Shown piece by piece: positions 22,307-33,440 of a DNA stretch of 64,000 bases. The notes beneath the pieces are model-generated. The model saw nothing but the letters and a program-made list of their open reading frames with translations, made no database searches and was not told the DNA's origin. The translations under genes were made by a program, and so were the position numbers. This DNA is from Marchantia polymorpha subsp. ruderalis (taxonomy: Eukaryota; Streptophyta; Marchantiopsida; Marchantiales; Marchantiaceae). The stretch covers positions 16,083,501 to 16,147,500 of the forward strand of contig AP031355.1 of the NCBI GenBank assembly GCA_037833965.1, given 5' to 3'. Each line of letters begins with the position of its first letter. Position 1 is the first letter of the stretch.

Positions 22307-24863
22307 ATCGCGTCAAGAGATTGTATAAATTTTTCCACAATATTATTATTTTATGTTCATAATTGGAAAAAGGAAATGTTTTGACAACCAGATCTAGAAA
22401 GATTGTCGAACCTGCACTTTTACTGTATGCTTCAAACATTATTGACGAAACTCTTCAAAACTTTCTAATTCGTGAAGTTCAAATTTTTTTGAGGAAATTT
22501 ACATACAAAAGAGAATTTCAAATCTAATCCAAGTTAGATTTGGATTGGGAACTCTCATTGGTGCGGAAAAAGTCCCTGCAACCAGAAGTTAGAAAGTACC
22601 CCGGGAGAAAGTAGCATGATTTGAAACTGAACACGTCACCTTATTTGGTTTCCACGGATTAAGGTCAGAGATGGACTTGTTCAAACGGTAATTATAGTTG
22701 TTTATTACTAAGCTTTCATAAATGCGTCTTAGACCTTCCGTAAAGTTACCTTCGTATCACACGTTTAAAAGCTTGAATCCATAATAAAATCAGTGAAACG
22801 TGTATGATATAATAGTGGATACATATTGAGCCAAAAGATACTCTGAGGAACATCCTCAAATGCAGAACGAACAATTCAAGAAGTTTTACGCGTACTTAGA
22901 GTATAATATAAGTGGCTAAAAAATTTTCCTGATAGGATTTCCTAATTCTCGACGTGATAATCACGGAAAAGATATATTTTGGATTTGATATTTAAAATAT
23001 GTAGTTGTTTTAAATGTTTCATTCTCTTCTAATGTTACTAGCAGATGAAGAAGGCTAGGCCTACAAGTCAGAGGATTGTCTACGTTAAAACTTATTGAGA
23101 TTCGGATAACATGAACTAAAGCTCCATTATGTCAGGGAACTGTTGAAACCTCACAGATTATTGGGGCTTGCCACATGTCGGCTCGATGCAGCGGAGGACA
23201 CTGGAAAGCATAGAAGAGTAGAAAATCACCAGCCTTTGTCAACCAGTTCTTTAATTTTCCTCCTGGTCCAAATTATTCAGACTGCAGAGGTCAACTCAAC
23301 TTAACGGAGGCAGTGAAGGTACAAGCTGCCATCAGCGCTGATCAAGGCTGATGGTAGGAAGAAGCTCAGCAGCATCGTTGTTTGGGTTTCTTTCTCGGAT
23401 TGGTTTTTGTCGAAAGTAACGAAAGGAGTTTTGGAGCATGGGGTCCACTGGAAAGCAGAAAAAAGTCCATCCTTATGCGGAGGACTGGCCTAACAAGCCA
23501 TTGAATCTGAAGCTATCAGTGTCCAAAATTTGTAAAATACGCCTGGATCCCCGTGACTCATGGCCTCCTGCGCCTTTCTTTTATAGTACGATACGGTATG
23601 ACTTTTACGCCTCTGTAGCATCTGAGAGCATCTTTGATACAGGCGTATTTTGAACTGTTCACTGTACACAAACACATTTGAGGGTCTAGTTCTCAGTCAG
23701 CAAAAAAGTCGTAGAAAATAATTCGAGAAAATTGACAGGCTGGTATGTACCTGTTATTGAGCTACACGAAGTGACGGCTATCTTTAACGTGGTAGTACAT
23801 TGAATGCCATACTATGCCAAATTTAAGATCTGAAAGAACTAGAAAGTAAGTGGCCATGAGGCAGGGCTCCTTCAAATAGGTCCATTGTACTACCAAAGGA
23901 GAAGTCTACGTCTCTACCATACATTTATTGCATGGATTGCTGACGCCAGTTGTACAGAGAGAACTAACGACCGAAAAGTCGCATTTATGCACTTTTGAAT
24001 CGAGAGGGTTAATGACATCACGGAGCATCGTCTGGACTTTTGACAACGAATTTTGAAGCAACCGGACCTGGCCCTGCACCGCAATGTCCCTCTCTAATGC
24101 CTCAGAAGTGAGTCGTCGAATTGTGTGGCATGGCTGGACTTGAAGGGCTTTCCAGACGCTGGTGTTAACGCTGCAGGTCTCACGCTCGTGTTAACGCTTC
24201 TGGTCTTCTGTTCGTATACTACATCCAAACTCTCTGCTGTGAAACACGACGATTCACCGTGTCCCATGAATTCAGGCTCCCAGCCTGACATGCCAGAAAG
24301 AGTCTCGAGAATCTATGGGGATATATCGACGATCGACTGAATGGATCTTCATTGTGTCATGAGCTTCGTAGGCATCAGGTCTTCTTACTTCCACTCACCT
24401 CAACCAACTGACACAAGGGTATAGCGGGCGCAGGTGCATATGGAACGTGAAAAGTCCATGTGCTTCGTGCACTACCAATGCGTGAGAAATTTGAAAAGCT
24501 TCAAACTCTTGGCATTCATTCAGAATGAGCTGTGACAACATCAGTCTATCGTTTTTTATCAGTTTGTCCGAGCTAGAGAGGTACGACCCCGTTGTTTGCC
24601 TACATGACTTAGTTACCACACTATGTGAGAATCAGATGAAGAGAAACAAAAGCTAGCCCAGAGGTCCTCTTGTAACATATCTGAAATTCAGGCGTGTTGC
24701 CGGCATCGGTGGTCATGAGGATTAATGTCAAGTGCATATGTTATTGAGACGTGATGAAGTTGTTGACTATCTCTTATAGATTTTGTTATAATATAGATAT
24801 CCGCTGATAGAATCAGAATCGTAGATGACGAGTGTATGCAGATACTAGCACCTTGGGCCTCGA

Positions 24864-27800
24864 ATGGCTTCCGCAAGAAGACGAGCTCCATGCGTATTAT
24901 CGGCCTGGTCAATCATCTCGCTGATCGTCGTGCACGCTGAGTCGAGCGACAGCCCAGCAGGAAGATTATCGGCTGATGAGGATGTCTTGCTGCAGTTCCG
25001 GAAGGAGCTGTACATCACGGCCAGCAATAGGAAACAACTGGATGAAAACTATGACATCACGCTGAGACCATGCGAAAGTTGGCGCGGCATACAATGTAGA
25101 AACTCGAGCGTGATTGCCATTTACAATACACAGAAGATGGTTCTGAGCGGTTCTGTGCCCGCTGTGCTTGGATCTCTGCCGAATCTCACTCGACTAAGCA
25201 TTCCAGGCATGGGTTTCTCAGGCTCCATAACCGACGCCTTGTTCAACTCCAGCAATCTGGAGGTGATAGACTTGAGCAGTAACAATCTCACGGGCCCTAT
25301 TCCAGCCTCCATTGGCAAGCTGCGAAAGTTAAATGTTCTGTACTTGGTGAACAATCAACTCAACGGGACTTTGAAGCCACTGTCTGGCCTTGCGGCCGCC
25401 GAGAACTTTGCTTCCCTCTATTTAGAGAACAATCAGCTCGAAGGGGATTTGAGCCCCCTCGAAAATCTCACGTCTCTGGTCGTGGTGAAGCTGAGCTTCA
25501 ACCGATTAACAGGTGACGTGAGTTATCTCCAAAATCTGACCAAGTTGCAATCACTGCAGGTGCAAGGAAATCAGCTATCTGGGAATTTGTCCGCTCTTGC
25601 AAATCTGCAGACCGTCCAGGCGCCGAGCCAACCAACACAGTTGTTGAAGCTGGATCTGGCGTCCAACCAGCTGACGGGGGACGTCCCAAACTTTTTCTTC
25701 TCCGAGCAATCAAGGCTGTATGAGTTGTTGCTGGGGAATAACGATCTGACCGGTTCGCTGGATCCAGAAGGCTCGAGCACTGATTCTTCTGCTCTAGAAA
25801 TTCTCGAGCTGCACAACAACCACCTCTCCGGGTCCTTGGGCGCAGGAGTGCTGAACTTTACTAGACTCAAGAGCCTCAAGGTGAGTAACAATTCCCTGAC
25901 TGGGGAGTGTTTCAGTGGCTTCAAGAAGAGCACTATCATGACCGACATGGATTTGTCCCACAACATTCTGACTGGAAGGATTCCCGAGACTCTGTTCCGA
26001 ATGCCCGCTGTAAAAGCTGATTTGTCCTACAACAATTTCAGCGGGCCCTTACCCGAGAATGCCGATGACTATGTGGATCAAGATAACATCAATCTCGCTG
26101 GCAATCCACTTTTGTGCACTACTACAGCTGAAGACTTCAACCTGAAATTATGTGGAGGAGTCTACTCACCCCAACCTATAAGGGCACCGCCAACTACACG
26201 GGCTCCCTCGCCAGGTACTATCTGACATCATCTCCATCGCTAGCGCAGTAAGTCATTCATTTCTGGTTTCTTCCATGAGCTTTTCTGGCCTCAAGGAAAA
26301 CCTCTGTTAATGCTTGCAATCCCGTTTTTGTGAGAAAGATGGAATCCGCGGCTCAATAGGTCGCCCTCCATTTGGTAGGAACAATTGTGTGACCCAGAAC
26401 GGATGCCTTTGGCAAAGTCCTTCGTGGTTGGATCACGTCGAGACTTCGGGTTGAATACAGGAGCAAAATCTTGTCGGGCGCCTTCACAGAGTGGGCTATC
26501 ATCTCTCTCCGTGACCATTTTCCTCGGAGGGGAAAATCCATCTATTATTGAACGATGAATCTATCTATCTATCTATCTATTAGTGGAGTCTGTTATCGCA
26601 GAGCCGAGAAATTGTGGGGCTTGCTGACCCAGGCAGGGGGCCATCATTTTGATCAGGGAACTTTTGTTCTGGAAGGAGCAGGATCCGGGCCTCGATCTGT
26701 GAAGTGTTTTCGGCCATGAATACTGATGTAGTGCAGTTTTGCTCGATGCAGTGCTACTAATCGGCCTGGCGGGGGGAATTTCGAGCTTCTGCCTGCTAAT
26801 GGTGTGTGTATGTCTCGGAGTTTGCCTGCGCTACAGAGGCAAGCGGCGATCATCAAGCGTCCAAGACAATCAGCATCCGAGCTTCCAGCTGGTCATGGCG
26901 GTTCAGGGAGGAGGGAACTCCATCCGCCACCGGACGATGAAGGAGCTCCGCGAGGCCACAAACAACTTCTCCGCCGCCAACATGATCGGGTCGGGAAGAT
27001 TCGGAAGCGTGTACAGAGGAATTCTAGACGGCGAAGTGGTGGCCATCAAGAACAGTGAGAGGGTCCACACGCTCGAGGCCCAGAAGCAAGTGCTGAACGA
27101 GATCACGGTCCTCTCGCAGGTGCGCCATCGGCACCTCGTAGCTCTGCAAGGATGCTGCCTGACCACCAATGCCGCCATGCTGGTCATGGAGTACGTCCCG
27201 TTGGGGAGCCTGGCCAGCAATCTGCAGGCCCCCAAGAGGGAGAATCTCACATGGCCTGTTCGCTTCAAGATCTGCCTCCAGGTAGCGGAGGCGCTCAACT
27301 ATCTGCACAATGCAGCCCAGCTTCCGATCTATCACCACGACGTGAAATGCGCCAACATTCTGCTCGACAACAATTTCGACGCCAAGGTCGCCGACTTCGG
27401 ACTCTCCAAGCTCGTCCCCGAGCACGAAAACCATCTCCACATGCACCCGGACGTGCAGGGTGCGCAGCATCGCACGGCCAAGAGCGATGTCTACGGCTTC
27501 GGGGTAGTTCTGCTCGAGCTACTGATGGGCAGACCCGTCGAAGAGCTCGACTTCCGAGGAAATGGGCTGTCCCAATTGTCGGCTATAGTGAAGGACGAAG
27601 AGAGCTTCATGGCCCATCTCGATCCCTTGCTGCTCGAGGAGGCGGTGTACCAGGACGATCTGAGAGCCGGCGCTCTGGCGCTTGCGGACGTCGCCATCCA
27701 ATGCCTCCAGACCTCGCCTGCCGATCGGCCTTCCATGAGGAAAATTGTGGCATTCCTGTCAAATCTTCACGGATTTAGCTCGAGCCGCAAAACCACGCCC

Positions 27801-28967
27801 AGCTCGAGCCGTTCTGGAGTTCCGAATACAGGCGATCCTGCACTCGCACTCACTGCCGAGTACTTGAAAGCTTTGGACAGGACAAGGAATGGATCTCAAT
27901 CTGCGCACGACTCGCTGGCGTGGGGTCCCAAAATTCTGACGTCCGAACACTTGCGCGCTTTGGATAGACAGAAGACTCGACCTCGACCTTCTTACACGCC
28001 CAGCACCCTGTCCTCCCCAGGAACTGCTGCGTTGTCCGGCTCTCACTCTCGCTCCCGCGGGCTGGATTCCGATCAAAGCAGCCGGGAGAGTCTTGCAATT
28101 TCCCCTGTGCATGCAAATTCCAGTTCGCGCTCGTCGCCGAGATCCGAGTCCATTTGGATGCCTCATTCCGCAGCGCTAAGCAGCGCCAAGGCTGCCACAG
28201 CGCCTTCATCTGGCCACGGCGTTGTTTCGAGGTCTTCATCGCGGAAAGCTGCCTCACTATCCCAGGCGCTGGAGTCTGACTTTCGAGCTGTCGTCCCCTC
28301 GCCTGTGAGCACCATGGACAGTCAGGAACTCTCGTTGAAGTCGCACTCTGCTCCGGATTCCTCTTCCCCGGAGCATACTGGTGCGCATTTCTCTCCAGAG
28401 AGGCGCTCTGCGGGGTCGGCAGCATCCGTGCCAAGCGTGGGTCGTCAACCGTATGGATGGAGATGGCACACGAGTTCTCCAGCTCATAGTATTGCTCTAT
28501 GGGGTGCTCATCACCCAGGGCTGGAGTTTGATGATCAAACTGAAGGTTCTGAGGATCTGTCTGTCAAGTCTTTCACTTCGGTTGTGGCTGGAACGGAAGT
28601 GATTAAGGGGCCTCAATCTGGACACAAATCCGACACAAGGCTACCAGTGGAGACTGCTAGGGTATCCGGGTCTAGTATTCAGACAATCAATTCTGAGAAT
28701 CGAGCTGAAGTCCCCTCCGATGCCAGCGGAGTGGAGGAGTACTCAAGAGCCTCTTCGGAGCCAATGTCTCAGACTCGCCACCCATCGAAGCCATCTTCCG
28801 ACTGCCATTCAAGAACATCCACAAGATCCTCTCCCACTCATGAGATAGAGGAGGTCGTTGCTGATGATTACCATGCCAAGGGTATGACGAAGCCTAAGCG
28901 TCTGACGTTCACAACCTCTCGCTCACGGAGCAAAAAATCCTCCATCCTTTATGAGACTCGTTATTAG
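24864..28967 (+). CDS. LRR receptor-like protein kinase, two exons
   Basis: Plasma-membrane receptor kinase of 1,193 residues, exons 24864-26214 and 26737-28967 (522-bp GT-AG intron, phase joined). Residues 1-30 are a signal peptide. About ten leucine-rich repeats follow (roughly 85-400; for example LEVIDLSSNNLTGPIP), then a Pro/Thr-rich linker, a transmembrane segment (about 456-480) and a kinase domain. The kinase has glycine loop GSGRFGSVYRG (535-545), VAIK Lys555, Glu572, HHDVKCANILL with Asp652, and DFG (670-672). It is non-RD: His replaces the Arg before the catalytic Asp. The activation segment is about nine residues short and lacks the usual GTxGYxDPEY block, going from HMHPDVQGAQ straight to KSDVYGFG. 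The kinase resembles wall-associated/LRK10L types. A Ser-rich tail of about 400 residues follows. It may be active, atypical or a pseudokinase; the ligand is unknown. Confidence 0.9.
26560..26581. repeat. (CTAT)n microsatellite in the kinase intron
   Basis: Five tetranucleotide units inside the single intron of the LRR receptor kinase gene. Confidence 0.95.
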
Positions 28968-29875
28968 ACCAAGCGTATATCTTTTCCTGCAAAGTCATGG
29001 CGCTTCCTCTTCACAGTGTATAATATGATAATGTTTGATTACGTCTAAAGACAGACTTAGATTCGGACAAATATTTGTTTATGATGCTCTTTCAATTGAG
29101 CTTGAACGTTTGAGCCATTTTTCTAGGCAATGGTAATGACAGACACAACGGCATTCTTCACATGAGCTCGTTGCATATTTTGTCCGAGACTGAAAATTTA
29201 GGAATCACTCAGCGAACCTCAAAGTGGAGTTGAGTAGAAACGTAGAGCGGTTTCGTTACAGGGTTCATAATTCTGAGCTTACTGACCACTGAAGGGGATC
29301 AGACTCCAAAGAGACCATCTCTTGTGCCAAGACAAAGATCGGAGCAGACCCAACGTTGTCGAGCCTGATCATATGCGACCATCAACACGCGAAGTATTTA
29401 TAACCTTGCTACAATCACCAGACATCCTGTAAACTTCGCCACTGAATTCGTAAGTCAGGCATTCAAAATACCAATTTTCACTTGAGCACTAAGACTTGAG
29501 AATCGAAAGACATTATTAGTCGAGCTTTCCATCCGAGCACCCAGCCATCAACGAGTTTCATGATCGAATTTTTTCTTACAGCACACTTTGTTGAAAACCG
29601 CAACCTTCTCCGTCACTGCGCATTTTGCCCTTACAAAGTTGAAGAAAGAGTGGGGGAGGTTGATGAATTTGTTTTATTCAGCTGCATGTCATTTCAGGAT
29701 TCCCCAGTTAGAGCATCTTTCGCCTTGGAGCCTTCTGTTCTTACAGAATCGACAGCCCTTGCGTTTCCCTGCTTGTAAGAAAATAGGTCCAGTTTCCATT
29801 ATTGATGAGCCCCGGTATACTCCAAGGAAATCGATAGAGCTAGATTGAAGATATAGAAAATGGCACTGTAAGATT

Positions 29876-29932
29876 GATGTTGGGAGTCAAAATCTTCGAC
29901 CTCGATGTGCATCCGCTTTCACTCCCAACATC
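29876..29932. repeat. 12-bp perfect inverted repeat, 33-nt spacer
   Basis: GATGTTGGGAGT (29876-29887) and ACTCCCAACATC (29921-29932). The whole 57-bp unit could be a small foldback; no target duplication is obvious. Confidence 0.85.
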
Positions 29933-32084
29933 ACAAGCTTGAACTGAACCTGCCGAGTCCGTCGATGCTATAGCGGGCAATGAAAGTAGTGATGGCTATG
30001 CTTGATAGTTCGGGTTTCTTCCCTCTCAGTACTTGGTATATAGTTACGTGTATCAAATGACTTTGACCTTCCAACAGATGGCTGAATCAAGCCAAAGGAC
30101 TTATTTACTAGTTTAAAAGCTGGTTGTGTACAAAGAGTCCAGATAAATTTGATATATGAATAGGTAAGCATGCATCTTATTTGAACTCATCAGTCGAAAA
30201 CAGATTTCTTTCATCTGAAAACCGTTTTTAAGATTGGGTAGCAAATTCCTTACAAATTTTCTTCTTCTGATAATATACTGGAAGTTCTAGTAGATTTATA
30301 TTTCTTCCATTGACAAGCACAATTTATCATATAAAATTTGTGTTCAAAATGTCGCTAGTCAATTAATATTGATTTCTTGTTTAAGACAGCCTAAAAACTT
30401 TTCTAGTTTGGGTAGAGCTTTCATGAAATTCAAACTGAACTTGATGTAGCTCCGGCAGAAATAAGAGCTTCACATCTACTCTGTTCTTATTTCCGGGATA
30501 GATAGAGATTTTATGGAAAGTGAGACTGAATGTTTCTAACCTCGATAGTATGAGAGACTAGAGTAAATGAGGGGTAGAAAGGCTTTATTGCCTAAAAGAA
30601 AAAAGTGTGGCTGCTCGAATTTTGGATCAAAGCTAATGCACTTAGCTGACAAGTTCTAACGTGATTGTTTAAATGATTGTTTAAATGATGTAGAGAAAAC
30701 CTCTGGCTCTCGTATTGAACATAGTACAAACATGGGTTTCACAAACCGTCTTACAGAATCTGAAAGTTGTCTACCTACTTCATGTCATTATTACTTGTGA
30801 ATGACCATAATTTCGTGGCACATGAAATAGGACATGGTAAGTTTCGTAATTTCATAACTCACATACAAACAGATTATACAGAGAAACTAGGAACTTAAAG
30901 CTTTTAAAATCACATGAAACTAATTGATGCCAGTGTGTTGTTTTTTGGCAATTTTGATAAATTTTATGATCAAGATTTAAAAGTTTACTTAAGATCAAAG
31001 AAAGTTTTATGATACAAATCAGTGGTCGGAAGATCACTTGGGGTTCCATAGCAGCGAATCAGAACACTGCAAGCTTTAGTTCCTATATCCACAACTCTAT
31101 GAAAACCTGAATTGTGAACCATTCAATTTAATTGGTTCACAGGACTGTTGAAATATTTCGCTTCCACTCATGACTGCCGACTGGCCGTCCAGAACCAGTC
31201 TTCTCAAGAATTTTCAAGTCTCTATATGACATTGAGAATGAACAGCCAGTTAAATACATCGAAGTCCACAAGGTCTTTCTAGGTTGCAGTCTTCTGAAGT
31301 AAGGAAAGACTCAACTCTTTAGTAAGGAATGAATCAAAATATGAGTGATATTGAAAAAGCTTATGCACTGAGTTTCATGAGGTTGTAATCTCCAAGTACA
31401 TGGTGTCGAGTTTCAAATCGAACAAAAAGATTCAGATATTATGATGCGCGTTGACAGGTCTGTGTTTGCGTTTGCAGAGGTGACCATTCGAGTCATTCGA
31501 CTGAAAAATAGAACATCAGATTTGGAACGATTATCTGTTCAGAATAACTTTCATTAACTTGCAACTTGTCGTTGTTGCAATCAAGTTCCCGGTAGCTCGA
31601 TCTGGGAGTTTGTGACCCAGCAGAAGCATGTCATGGCAAAGTCTCGAGTAAATGCCTCGAGAAGCATGTCACAACAGATGTGTTGTGCAACGGCATGACA
31701 TGACAACAACGGTTAAGAATGTGAGTTGCATCATTCGAATATGTGTTATTTATCCGTTGGCTTCGACTCGTATGCAGAACAAGGAGTGCATAAGAATGTA
31801 TACTCTGGCTGAATCCAGACACGGACCTTGTCGGCCTACCGATTATGGACCCATGAGATACTCAACAGCCGAATGCATTTCAGATGACTTCTCTTTGGAA
31901 GTAGAGCCATTTAATTCCATGATGCATCATTTCAAAACATTTGAAATGTCATCTCTGTTATAACCACGACTAATAAATCCAGTGAACCGTATTCGAACAG
32001 TTAATCTCAAACTCGCCGTCGAACACAAAAAGATATCTGTTTACATCTGTTTAACAGGTACTTGCCTCAACGTATGTTTAACTG

Positions 32085-32120
32085 GTACTAAGCCGTTGGA
32101 CTCGACCGTCGGCTTAGTAC
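32085..32120. repeat. 11-bp perfect inverted repeat
   Basis: GTACTAAGCCG (32085-32095) and CGGCTTAGTAC (32110-32120) with a 14-nt loop, about 100 bp upstream of a TATA box. Confidence 0.85.
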
Positions 32121-32216
32121 GAGCAGTTATGATTCTTTTTCAGAAGGACTTTTCAAATTCAATTTCTTTTACTGTTGAGACAAGGATATTTTGGTGTGAA
32201 GCCTCGGACTACAGTC

Positions 32217-32223
32217 TATAAAG
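32217..32223 (+). promoter_or_regulatory. TATA box upstream of lipase-like exon
   Basis: TATAAAG within CTATAAAGAGG, about 45-60 bp before the first-exon coding sequence. Confidence 0.45.
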
Positions 32224-32250
32224 AGGCAGTTCTCACCCCATTGTTCTCAC

Positions 32251-32424
32251 TTGGCTGAGTATGCACGGCCCTTATCATCATGGCTGTCATTAGCACTAGC
32301 GTTAGTTGCTACTCTGGCTGCTGTGAGCCAAGGCGTCAAGATACTAACCATATATTTGGATGCGTCTTCAATGTTGTGCGAGATTCACGTGATCCCCAGA
32401 GGATACGATTGCGAGGAACATGAG
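32251..32424 (+). pseudogene. Acid-lipase-like first exon, start codon damaged
   Basis: The frame encodes a hydrophobic signal peptide (SSWLSLALALVATLAAVS) followed by LCEIHVIPRGYDCEEHE, which resembles the N-terminus of plant triacylglycerol/lysosomal acid lipases (Cys, then VIxxGYxCEEH before the TxDGY block). A donor-like GTCAGT follows at 32425, as expected for exon 1. There is no ATG in this frame. ATG at 32261 (TATGCACGGCC) is one base out, as if one base after the ATG had been lost. No second exon is in the window: copy A of the repeat family starts 245 bp downstream, and the rest of the gene, if it survives, is beyond the nested elements. Family call rests on one short motif. Confidence 0.45.
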
Positions 32425-32669
32425 GTCAGTTGTCTCAATCGCTACTCTGTCAGCCCTACTCATGAGTCTTCTAAATCAGAAAAGTGGCAAAAATAAATGC
32501 TTTTGTTTAGCATGGTTTAAGAAGCCACGGGGTCAGTCAGATTATGCAGCCAGAAGATATCTGAACTTGGATCGTTATGTGTAATTTTTCTAAAATGGCA
32601 GTTGTATTCGGACGATAGTTACATGCTTCGTCTGCATCGGCAGCAAGGACAAGTCTGTGTGGGAAGAGC

Positions 32670-33440
32670 TGTAATAACCCACTAAAGGCTAAAACTGCAA
32701 TATAGTGGTAAAAAATCGAAACCACAGGGACAGAGGTAACACACAGAGTACAGAGTGTCACATTTAACATACTATTGAAGAGTTTGAATTCTCCGGCGAC
32801 TGTCATTCCCAGAAATACTGCAAGTGCTCACTCGGAGATCGCTCGGAGGTCGCACAGTGCAACGTAGTTCACTCAACACACACACACACACACTTGAAAC
32901 TATAGAAACACAACTCAGAGGTCGGTTAGGACCTTTATTTAAGATTTCAGGGGGAAAGTCTCTCGCGAATACACTCAGCGAATCTGCGGGTAGTGACTCC
33001 CAACTCCGGCTTTTACAACCCTTCCACTAGTTTCTGCTAGCACAGGGAACCTGGATTGGACTTCCTACTTCGGACTAAAGTCACTCACACGCGGTGAACA
33101 ACACACTCAACTCACAAAACGCGCAGAGAACACAGGTCCAACTGAGAGACTCAACTGAGAAAAGATCCAATAGCACACCATAACAGTCTCTTGACGAGTT
33201 TGAATTCTCAGGCACTAGTCATTCCCAAAAATAATGCAGAGGTTTGCCCCGAGGGCGCCTTCTATAGCGTAACCTGAATTTACAACCAAGGCTTACACGA
33301 AGTAACAAAACTTCACTTTGGCATTAAGGGGAAACATACCGTAGGAGTACAATCAGGAACAAACACTCGAAAGTGTAAGGGGAAACTGTTCCAGTATCTA
33401 ACTAGGTACTAGCTCTGAACATTGGCAATCATCCGCAGGT
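32670..33440 (-). mobile_element. TGT-element copy A, 3' tail fragment
   Basis: Minus-strand copy of the tail of the repeat family described under copy E. It begins at the element terminus TGTAATAACCCAC at 32670 and matches the reverse complement of the E tail (56382-57386), including the CA-repeat (32877-32892). It is cut at 33440 inside CCGCAGGT, where copy B starts. The five bases CAGGT before B are the expected left half of B's target duplication; the right half would lie outside the window. The five bases AGAGC before 32670 should likewise reappear after A ends. Confidence 0.8.

Larger units (their letters stand above)
21242..24863. other. Intergenic stretch with inverted repeats, no supported gene
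   Basis: Open frames at 21588-22100 (+) and 21419-21778 (-) overlap each other and have no family motif. Two notable inverted repeats are listed separately. 22310-23100 is AT-rich. The last part, to 24863, is the upstream region of the receptor kinase, with a weak TATA-like stretch at 24783-24792. Confidence 0.4.
28968..32216. other. Intergenic stretch, no supported gene
   Basis: AT-rich DNA with short chance frames (29560-29848, 31652-31963). Inverted repeats at 29876-29932 and 32085-32120 are listed separately. AGAAGCATGTCA is repeated at about 31621 and 31661 near an opposing CATGACATGAC, a small foldback. Confidence 0.4.
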
